From assembly GCA_016281125.1 (NCBI GenBank), contig JAEEIA010000056.1:116070-180069 (forward strand): 64,000 bases of DNA. The letters run 5' to 3'. The notes beneath the pieces were generated by a model, which was given only the letters and a program-made list of their open reading frames with translations, did not search any database and was not told the origin of the DNA. The translations under genes were made by a program, and so were the position numbers. The stretch is from Oscillospiraceae bacterium. GTDB lineage: Bacteria; Bacillota; Clostridia; Oscillospirales; Ruminococcaceae. How positions within the stretch are numbered: position 1 is the first letter of the stretch; every line of letters starts with the position of its first letter. Below, piece after piece: positions 33,935-40,608 of the stretch.

Positions 33935-34876
33935 ATGCTCCCCTGGCTCCTATGCGGCATCACGGCAGCCATGCTGCTCGCCGCGCTGATCAAAATACAT
34001 CTGATGCAAAAGGATCTCCGTGATCTGACGCGGCAGACCGAACGGCGGCTGACAGAGGACACGAATGTCCCGCTGCGGCTGAAAACCGGCGATGCGGCGA
34101 TCCGGGCGCTGGCGGCCGCCCTGAACCGGCAGCTGGATACGCTGCGGGAACAGCAGCTGAAATATCTGACCGGCGACCGTGAACTCCGCGACGCCGTCAC
34201 CAACATTTCACATGATCTGCGCACGCCGCTGACGGCAGTTTCCGGATATCTGGAGCTGCTGTCGGCGGAAGCGCTGTCTGCGGACGCCAGACGGTATCTC
34301 GACGTAATCGGCTCCCGCACCGAGCAGATGCGGCAGCTGACCGAGGAGCTCTTCCGCTATTCGCTGATTCTTTCCGCGGACGGCGGCAGCGCACCGGAAA
34401 CCGTGTGCGTCAATGCGCTGCTGGAGGAGTGCATTGCCGGATACTACGCGGTATTGATGCAGCGCGGCATCACGCCGGAAATCTCGCTGCCGGAAACGCG
34501 GATTCTCTGCAAATGCAGCCGCACGGCGCTCGAGCGCGTGTTCACGAATCTGCTGCACAATGCGCTGAAATACAGCAGCGGCGACCTGGTGATTACGGCA
34601 GCGGCAGACGGCACGGTCTGCTTTGCGAATCACACAGCAGAAATGGAACGGGCGCATCTGGCGCATCTGTTTGACCGGTTTTATACGGTGGAGTCGGCGC
34701 AGCATTCGACGGGGCTCGGACTGGCGATTGCGAAAACCGTCATGGAGCAGATGGGCGGCAGCATTACCGCACATGTCGAGGAAAATCTGCTCTCCATTGA
34801 GCTCCGCCTCCCGGAGCTGAAAGAAGAATCTCCGGCGGGTTCAGAGCCCGCAGCGGAACCGCCCGGCGTGCGCTGA
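33935..34876 (+). CDS. Sensor histidine kinase
   Basis: 313 residues. One N-terminal membrane helix (about 3-22) and almost no extracellular part, so it probably senses through the membrane or the transporter, as in Bce-type modules. H-box ISHDLRTPLT, N-box NLLHNALKYSSG and G-box STGLGLAIAKTV are intact. AAAGGCGGTGC lies before the ATG. Partner of the response regulator at 29227. Confidence 0.94.
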   Translation: MLPWLLCGITAAMLLAALIKIHLMQKDLRDLTRQTERRLTEDTNVPLRLKTGDAAIRALAAALNRQLDTLREQQLKYLTGDRELRDAVTNISHDLRTPLTAVSGYLELLSAEALSADARRYLDVIGSRTEQMRQLTEELFRYSLILSADGGSAPETVCVNALLEECIAGYYAVLMQRGITPEISLPETRILCKCSRTALERVFTNLLHNALKYSSGDLVITAAADGTVCFANHTAEMERAHLAHLFDRFYTVESAQHSTGLGLAIAKTVMEQMGGSITAHVEENLLSIELRLPELKEESPAGSEPAAEPPGVR

Positions 34877-34940
34877 ATGCCGCCCCGGCAGGATTCGACA
34901 ATCTGACCGCTGACAGCAGGATATCATCATGCAGAAAAAA

Positions 34941-34966
34941 CCGAAGACGGAGCATTCCGTCTTCGG
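34941..34966. terminator. Terminator hairpin, left copy flanking repeat B1
   Basis: Stem CCGAAGACGGA with TCCGTCTTCGG, preceded by six A (T-run on the minus strand) but followed by TCAGACTG, so on the plus strand its T-run is missing. An identical 26-base hairpin is at 35181. Confidence 0.88.
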
Positions 34967-35002
34967 TCAGACTGTCGATAAACTTGCGGAAAACAAAAAA
35001 TA

Positions 35003-35170
35003 AAAGTTTTTGGTCGAGCTTTTTTCAAAAAGCTCGCGGGTCGAGGGCAGAGCCCTCGTCGCCCGTCGCAACGGGCGAAACTCCCCTGCGTTCAAGAGCT
35101 TGGAGGGCTTGGGGACTTGCGATAGAAGTCCCCATTCTTCAATAGCATCCGCGTAGCGGATACCTTTTTC
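35003..35170 (+). repeat. Structured intergenic repeat family B, copy B1
   Basis: Chain of hairpins: GAGCTTTTT/AAAAAGCTC, GAGGGC/GCCCTC, CGCCCGT/ACGGGCG (loop CGCA), GGGGACTT/AAGTCCCC and ATCCGC/GCGGAT, ending ACCTTTTTCAACA. The same element in reverse orientation is at 45877-46044. The whole block between the two terminator copies is 214 bases, with imperfect inverted ends (TCAGACTGT... and ...AACAAACTGA). Confidence 0.88.
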
Positions 35171-35180
35171 AACAAACTGA

Positions 35181-35210
35181 CCGAAGACGGAGCATTCCGT
35201 CTTCGGTTTT
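35181..35210. terminator. Terminator hairpin, right copy flanking repeat B1
   Basis: Same 26-base hairpin as 34941-34966, here followed by TTTT and directly against the stop codon of the minus-strand gene ending at 35215; on the minus strand it is followed by TCAGTTTG. Confidence 0.88.
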
Positions 35211-35214
35211 GCTG

Positions 35215-36909
35215 TTACGGCTCAGAAAGCTGCTTGATCTGGTACGGTTCACCGTTTTCAAGGATTACGATTCTGCCGTTGGATATGAGGAAGCGCTGAA
35301 AGGCGGAATTCTGCATCGGATACAGATACCCGATCTTGCCGACTGTTTCCGATTCAAATACGGTTACCTCATTCTGGCCGTTCAGATCGCAGGAGCAGAT
35401 TCTGTCCGGCCCGATGGTTTCCTTTATAATATAGTACAGCCTGCCGTCCGCGGCGGTGAGGTACAGTTTCTTCGTATTCTCCTCCAGCACTTCCGCTTCG
35501 ATGTCCTTTAACTGGTTCAGGTTACAGGCTTCCAGCGAGTACCTGACCGCGGCGCCGGGCGCATCGCTTTCAGCCCCGTTCACACGGATAAAGATCAGTC
35601 TGCCGTCCTCTAAGCACCATCTGTCCGCCATATAGATGATTTTCGCAGCTGCCTGCTCGGTGTGCGTTTCCTTTGTGAACTGAATCTGATTCATGTCATA
35701 GAGCATGATCTCTTGCGCCGGAACGCCTTTGACTGCCTGTTCCGGCATCACGTCCGACAGGCAGAGAATCCGGTTGTCCGGATCGTACCGCGCCTCATTC
35801 AGCGTGAGGTGCAGCATCGCAAAGCTCCCGTCCTTTGTATTGAGCAGGAATCCCGCATTGAAGTAATGCTGCTCCGCCTCGGAAAGCGTCGTGCCGATCA
35901 CCATGTAGTAAATATCCTCATCTCCCAGCCGGAACAGATTCATAAATCTCCAGTCCAGCTTCGGTGAAAACAGATTCACCGACTCGGCATCGGGATACTG
36001 CGCTGCGCACAGCTGTTCCAGCGCTCTCCGGAGCGCCGGGTATGCTTTCAGCGAGAAGAACGGCTGTGTTTCGCCGCTTGAATTGATCCTGTCAAGCTGC
36101 GTCGGATCCTCCGACTGATTGTCCGCCGCGAGGAACAGCGACTGTCCGTCAGACATCAGCCTGCATTCGCAGCGGTACCGCAGGCAGTTGTCCTCCCGCT
36201 GATGCTTGCAGCCCGGATCGTCACAGAGCAGCTTTTCCTCGTGAACGCCATACTGATTGGTTTCTGATTTGCTGACTTTGCTGTATGCATTGAAATACCA
36301 GAAATCCTGATCCTCCAGCACCAGATTGTAATTGATGCTTTCCGCGATCCGCAGCGGCCCGTGCCCGCCGAGGAGATTGACCTCGGAATCGGACAGGGAT
36401 TCCGGCAGCGGCTCTGCTGTGCTGTACCGTTCATCCTCTGCACTGACAATGGGCGAATCTGCCGCAGTGGTTGTGCTGAAACCGCTGTCAGCTGTGTTCT
36501 CCGGCAGTGCGGTAACCGGTTCGCCGGAGATGTCGCTCTGCTGGATAAAATCCGCACCGGCAGAGGAACCGGGTTTTGCCGCAGGATCCAGTGTTTCCTG
36601 CCGCATGCTCCATGCAAAGAATCCGACCGTCAGCGCGACCGCCGCCGCAATCGCCGTCAGCCCGATCAGGCCGCTTCTGTGCGGCTTCGGCTGTTCCGTC
36701 TGCCGGATTGCAGCCGCAGGCTTCTGCTCCGCCGTACCGCGCTGCGGTTCTGCCGCAGAACAGACCGCCTCCGTCCGGACGGAACTTTCAAACATTGCGT
36801 CGATTTCATTTTTCTCCGCCTGTTCCGGCATCTGTACCGAAGAGAAGGCTTCTGTGCGGTACTGCTCCGGCAGGCGGCCGATTGCGTCAAACAGATCCCG
36901 TTCGTTCAC
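35215..36909 (-). CDS. Anti-sigma factor-like membrane protein with Cys-rich extracellular domain
   Basis: 564 residues. Cytoplasmic N-terminus (about 1-78), one membrane helix (about 79-100), Ser/Thr-rich linker, then a roughly 390-residue extracellular domain with repeated short beta segments (GDEDIYYMVIG, DGRLFLIR-like, DGRLYYIIKE), suggesting a beta-propeller. A cysteine cluster CDDPGCKHQREDNC lies near its start. Its GTG/ATG start overlaps the sigma gene stop by four bases. Inferred to hold the partner ECF sigma factor until an outside signal arrives. Confidence 0.75.
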   Translation of the reverse strand: MNERDLFDAIGRLPEQYRTEAFSSVQMPEQAEKNEIDAMFESSVRTEAVCSAAEPQRGTAEQKPAAAIRQTEQPKPHRSGLIGLTAIAAAVALTVGFFAWSMRQETLDPAAKPGSSAGADFIQQSDISGEPVTALPENTADSGFSTTTAADSPIVSAEDERYSTAEPLPESLSDSEVNLLGGHGPLRIAESINYNLVLEDQDFWYFNAYSKVSKSETNQYGVHEEKLLCDDPGCKHQREDNCLRYRCECRLMSDGQSLFLAADNQSEDPTQLDRINSSGETQPFFSLKAYPALRRALEQLCAAQYPDAESVNLFSPKLDWRFMNLFRLGDEDIYYMVIGTTLSEAEQHYFNAGFLLNTKDGSFAMLHLTLNEARYDPDNRILCLSDVMPEQAVKGVPAQEIMLYDMNQIQFTKETHTEQAAAKIIYMADRWCLEDGRLIFIRVNGAESDAPGAAVRYSLEACNLNQLKDIEAEVLEENTKKLYLTAADGRLYYIIKETIGPDRICSCDLNGQNEVTVFESETVGKIGYLYPMQNSAFQRFLISNGRIVILENGEPYQIKQLSEP

Positions 36910-37463
36910 AGGAATCCCCCCTTTCTGAGATGTTCATTTAATCGTTTGCGCAGACGCATCAGCATGACCTTGACCTTGCTGACGCCGATCTGCCGCTGTT
37001 CTGCAATATCCGGCACAGGCAGCGCGTAATAATAGCGCAGCATAAAAACGGCGCGCTGCTCCGCCGTCAGTGCATCGAGGAACTGCCGGAGCGCCGTGTC
37101 CAGCAGCCGCGCATCGACGGCCTGCTCCACGTTCTCCGCAGATGCGGTACACTCTGCAAGCTCGTCCAGCACGGCCGGATGCTGACCGCCGCCGCGCCGC
37201 TGCGCTGTATACTGATCGAGCCGGTTTGTGGAAAGATTGCGTGTCATCACGGCTAAAAACGCCCCCAGATTCTGCGGCTTTTCCCGCGGGATTACGTCCC
37301 ATGCGCGCATCAGGACATCATTTGCGATTTCCTCTGCGTCCTCTTTGCTGCTGAGAATGCCGTATGCGATATGTCTGCATAGTCTGCCGTATTGCTTCTG
37401 TGTTTCTGAAACCGCGCGCTCGTCCCGCTGAATAAACAGCGCGAGCAGCTCCTGATCCGTCAT
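36906..37463 (-). CDS. ECF-type RNA polymerase sigma factor (second)
   Basis: 185 residues with regions 2 (SSKEDAEEIANDVLMRAWDVIP) and 4 (TAEQRAVFMLRYYYALPVPDIAEQ then VSKVKVMLMRLRKRL). Clearly related to the sigma factor at 11818, including RGGGQ..A.LDELAEC. The ATG at 37463 is preferred to the GTG at 37472 because AAAGGCGG is then at a normal distance. Translationally coupled to the anti-sigma gene. Confidence 0.93.
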   Translation of the reverse strand: MTDQELLALFIQRDERAVSETQKQYGRLCRHIAYGILSSKEDAEEIANDVLMRAWDVIPREKPQNLGAFLAVMTRNLSTNRLDQYTAQRRGGGQHPAVLDELAECTASAENVEQAVDARLLDTALRQFLDALTAEQRAVFMLRYYYALPVPDIAEQRQIGVSKVKVMLMRLRKRLNEHLRKGGFL

Positions 37464-37537
37464 TGACGTCACCGCCTTTCGTGTTGAATTGAGATCTCGT
37501 ATATGAGTATGGAAAAAGCGTGTTCCGGTTACATGCT

Positions 37538-37566
37538 ATCATACAAAATATTCCGGAAAATGTCAA
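37538..37566 (-). promoter_or_regulatory. Promoter of the second sigma/anti-sigma pair
   Basis: Minus strand TTGACA (37561-37566), 17 bases, TATGAT (37538-37543). A housekeeping-type promoter, so basal expression does not need the ECF factor itself. Confidence 0.82.
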
Positions 37567-37590
37567 GCAGACGCCGCCCGGCTTGCCGGT

Positions 37591-37680
37591 AAAGCGGTAT
37601 CTCCGATGGATCGAGAATGGTGCTTCGCCCCACCCTCCGCCAAAGGGATCTATCCATTCGGAATCCAATTATAATTGAAA
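37591..37680. repeat. Intergenic repeat family A, copy A5 (decayed)
   Basis: AAAGCGGTATCTCCGATGGA terminus, an imperfect hairpin 1 (GGTGCTTCGCCCC) and hairpin 2 with two mismatches (CCAAAGGGAT/ATCCATTCGG), then GGAATCC. It lies between divergent genes, upstream of both promoters. Confidence 0.78.
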
Positions 37681-37782
37681 TTCGTGTATTTACGTTATTT
37701 TTTTGCCATTGGATTTTCATAGAGCCGTCCGACCTCCGTTTTTCCCCATGCAGCAAAGATATGTTTTTCTTCTATTCTCCCA

Positions 37783-37811
37783 TTGAAAAAAACGAGATTC
37801 TGTGCTATAAT
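37783..37811 (+). promoter_or_regulatory. Promoter of DUF1284-bioY
   Basis: TTGAAA (37783-37788), 17 bases, TATAAT (37806-37811). Confidence 0.88.
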
Positions 37812-37834
37812 AACTGACGGCAGGAGGTGAACCC

Positions 37835-38254
37835 ATGCAGAACCAAATACCGGAACCGCTGAACCTGCGGCCGCATCATCTGCTCTGTATTCCGCATTTC
37901 ACGGGGCACGGTTACGATGCCGCGTTCACCGCGCATATGACGGCAGTCACGGAACGGCTCCGCGCACAGCCGCAGACGCCCGTCACACTGACCGTCAGCT
38001 GTGACGATCTCTGCGCCGCATGTCCGCACAATCAGAACGGCATCTGCGATTCGCAGGAAAAGGTCACTGCGCTGGACAGCGCTGTCCTTGCCGCCTGTGC
38101 ATTCTCCGCGGCACAGTCCGGTGAATGGGCTGCACTCGCGGAAACCGTCCGCACCCGCATTCTGCAAACCGGTCTGTTCCGGCAGATCTGCGCGTCCTGC
38201 GAATGGTACGCGCTATGCCGTCAAATCCACACTGAAAAGGAGTTTTCCCTATGA
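37835..38254 (+). CDS. DUF1284 cysteine-rich protein
   Basis: 139 residues matching DUF1284: LNLRPHHLLCI at the start, GHGYDAAF, CDDLCAACP and a C-terminal ICASCEWYALC. The conserved cysteines suggest an iron-sulfur or zinc protein; the biochemical role is not known. GGCAGGAGGTGAACC precedes the ATG. Its stop overlaps the bioY start by four bases. Confidence 0.88.
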   Translation: MQNQIPEPLNLRPHHLLCIPHFTGHGYDAAFTAHMTAVTERLRAQPQTPVTLTVSCDDLCAACPHNQNGICDSQEKVTALDSAVLAACAFSAAQSGEWAALAETVRTRILQTGLFRQICASCEWYALCRQIHTEKEFSL

Positions 38255-38817
38255 CAATGGCATCTTCCAAAACAGCACAGCCGCGTTTCCGGACGCTTGA
38301 TCTTGTATACATCGCCGCCGGTGCCGCGCTGATCGCAGTCTGCTCGTGGATCAGCATTCCGACCGCGATTCCGTTCACGCTCCAGACCTTTGCGGTCTTT
38401 CTGCTGATGTCCGCGCTCGGCGGCAAACGCGGAACGCTCTCCGTTCTGGTATATCTGATGCTCGGCGCCGTCGGGCTGCCCGTCTTTGCGGGCTTCACGG
38501 GCGGCATCGGCATTCTGCTCGGCAATACCGGCGGCTATCTGGCCGGTTTTCTGCTGACCGGCGTGGTCTGTCTGCTTGCAGAGCGGTTCGCCCCGAAAAA
38601 TCTGCTGACGGAGATCCTCGTGCTGGTTATGGGTCTTGCCGTCTGTTATGCATTCGGCACGGCATGGTTCATGCTGGTATATATGAAGGCAAACGGGCCC
38701 GTCGGACTTGGAACCGTACTCGGCTGGTGCGTGTTCCCGTTTGTGCTGCCCGATCTGGTCAAGCTGGGACTTGCGCTGACCGCCGCGCACAGAATTGCGC
38801 CGTATATCCGAAAGTAA
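38251..38817 (+). CDS. bioY: Biotin ECF-transporter substrate-binding protein BioY
   Basis: 188 residues, about six membrane helices. Family segments IPFTLQTFAVFL, GAVGLPVFAGFTGGIGILLGNTGGYL and the C-terminal LPDLVKLGLA are intact. S-component that binds biotin and works with a shared EcfAA'T energising module, not in the window. No biotin biosynthesis gene is nearby, so uptake is likely the main supply (inference). Confidence 0.95.
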   Translation: MTMASSKTAQPRFRTLDLVYIAAGAALIAVCSWISIPTAIPFTLQTFAVFLLMSALGGKRGTLSVLVYLMLGAVGLPVFAGFTGGIGILLGNTGGYLAGFLLTGVVCLLAERFAPKNLLTEILVLVMGLAVCYAFGTAWFMLVYMKANGPVGLGTVLGWCVFPFVLPDLVKLGLALTAAHRIAPYIRK

Positions 38818-38863
38818 GAAGCTCCCCCGCAGCTGCGGACTGCTTGACAAAGGAGTGTTGCAT

Positions 38864-40369
38864 ATGAAAAAAATCCACAGTATATTATGTGCGGCGGCAG
38901 TCGCATGGACCGTGCCGGCCGCTGTCCTTCCGGCAGAAAACGGGTTTCTGCTGACGGCCTCCGCTGCGGAATCCACCGCGGTTCTCGATGAAAGCACCGG
39001 CACACTGACGCTCAGCGGAAATGTCGACAAGGCGGACGTACAGGCGTTCAGCGAAAACAAAAAGGTGAAAAAAGTCGTCTGCGCAAAGGGCACCGTGTTC
39101 CCTGCGAACTGCAAGGAGCTGTTCAGGGCGCTGCCCGCGGAAAGCATGGATCTTTCCCAGGCCTCGACCGCCGGAACGGTCAATATGGAGTACATGTTCC
39201 AGGACTGCGATAAGCTGCGCGCAGTCAATCACAGCAGCTTCGATACCTCCGCCGTGACTGCAATGCAGGGCATGTTTGACGGCTGTTCCGCTTTGCAGTC
39301 CCTGGATCTCTCATGCTTTGATACCGCCAAAGTCCGGAACATGGCAATGATGTTCTGCGGGTGCAGCTCCCTGCGCACGCTGAATCTCAGCAGCTTTAAC
39401 ACGGAAAATGCAGCAACGATGCAGGGCATGTTCAGCATGTGTACCGAACTGCCCGCGCTGGATCTGAGCAGCTTCCAAACGCCGTGCTTATCAGATACGA
39501 GTGAAATGTTCTCCGGCTGTGAAAATCTGAATACACTGAATCTCGGCAGCATGAACACCGCAAATGTGCAGTTCATGAACGGCATGTTCCGGAACTGCTC
39601 CGCGCTGCGCAGGCTGGATATCAGCATGCTGGATACCTCCCGCGTCATCGTCATGAATGACATGTTCTGCGAATGCAGCAGTCTGACCGCGCTGGATCTG
39701 AGCCGGTTCAGCACCGCGAATGCCGAATCCATGTCCCGTATGTTTGACGGCTGCACTGCGCTGACCGCACTGGACGTCAGCGGATTTGATACCGGAAAAA
39801 CGACCGGATTCAGCTATATGTTCCGGAACTGCACGGGACTGCGGGTTCTGGATCTCAGCAGCTTCTGCACAACCAATCTCACAGAAACGCATGCCATGTT
39901 TGATAACTGCAATATGCTGAATACAATCTATGTTTCCGAAAAGTGGGGGCCGGACATGACTTCGTTCTCTGAGGACATGTTCTCGATGTGCAGTCAGCTG
40001 ACCGGCGGAAACGGCACCCCGTTCAATCCGGAATGCACGGATGCTTCATACGCGCGGATTGACAAGGCAGGCAAGCCCGGATATTTCACGAATGTGCAGG
40101 CAGCATCCGCACAGATCAAGGGTGATTTCAACTGTGACGGCACCGTCAGCGTAGACGATGCGCAGATGGTGCTGCGGCTCTATACCGCAACTGTGGCAGG
40201 GCTGGACGTCAGCATGACGCCCTGGCAGAAGCAGGCGGGCGATGCGGACAATAACGGCAAGGTCAGCGTGGAGGACGCACAGTACATCCTCAGATATTAT
40301 ACGGAAAAGATCGTTGCAGCCAAGGATATTACCTGGGAGAACATCCTGAACCCCAAAGACAGATCATAA
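38864..40369 (+). CDS. Secreted BspA-like (DUF285 repeat) protein with C-terminal dockerin
   Basis: 501 residues. Signal peptide (1-36), then about eleven Cys-containing leucine-rich repeats of roughly 23-25 residues (pattern MF..CS.L..LDLS.F.T..V), typical of BspA/DUF285 surface proteins, and a dockerin (about 432-497) with DFNCDGTVSVDDA and DADNNGKVSVEDA. The repeats usually mediate protein or surface binding; the dockerin suggests display on a scaffoldin. The start at 38864 follows AAAGGAG. The stop codon lies in the first bases of repeat A6. Confidence 0.92.
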   Translation: MKKIHSILCAAAVAWTVPAAVLPAENGFLLTASAAESTAVLDESTGTLTLSGNVDKADVQAFSENKKVKKVVCAKGTVFPANCKELFRALPAESMDLSQASTAGTVNMEYMFQDCDKLRAVNHSSFDTSAVTAMQGMFDGCSALQSLDLSCFDTAKVRNMAMMFCGCSSLRTLNLSSFNTENAATMQGMFSMCTELPALDLSSFQTPCLSDTSEMFSGCENLNTLNLGSMNTANVQFMNGMFRNCSALRRLDISMLDTSRVIVMNDMFCECSSLTALDLSRFSTANAESMSRMFDGCTALTALDVSGFDTGKTTGFSYMFRNCTGLRVLDLSSFCTTNLTETHAMFDNCNMLNTIYVSEKWGPDMTSFSEDMFSMCSQLTGGNGTPFNPECTDASYARIDKAGKPGYFTNVQAASAQIKGDFNCDGTVSVDDAQMVLRLYTATVAGLDVSMTPWQKQAGDADNNGKVSVEDAQYILRYYTEKIVAAKDITWENILNPKDRS

Positions 40370-40530
40370 AGCGGTATCTCCTGCGGATTAGAATCGTGTC
40401 AGGATTCCTATTGCGATGAAAACAATGCATTTCCTTCATTTTCCTATATTTTGGGATTCCAAAGGGATTTTATTCCTTTGGCGGGGCTTGGGGCAGCGCC
40501 CCATGATCAATCCATCGGAGATACCGCTTT
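40368..40530. repeat. Intergenic repeat family A, copy A6, with both termini
   Basis: 163 bases bounded by perfect 14-bp inverted termini, AAAGCGGTATCTCC and GGAGATACCGCTTT. Inside: GATGAAAACAATGCATTT, CTATATTTTGGGATTCC, hairpin 2 (40459-40481, one G-T wobble) and hairpin 1 GGGGCAGCGCCCC. It starts within the stop codon of the BspA-like gene. This is the most complete copy and has the form of a small non-autonomous mobile element. Confidence 0.88.
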
Positions 40531-40543
40531 CCCGACAAACTGA

Positions 40544-40575
40544 AACGGGCACTGAACATATGATCAGTGCCCGTT
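40544..40575. terminator. Bidirectional terminator between convergent dockerin-protein genes
   Basis: Twelve-base-pair stem AACGGGCACTGA with TCAGTGCCCGTT; follows repeat A6 directly. Confidence 0.82.
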
Positions 40576-40608
40576 CTGTATTCATTTCGTGATTTCAAAG
40601 GACTGCCG

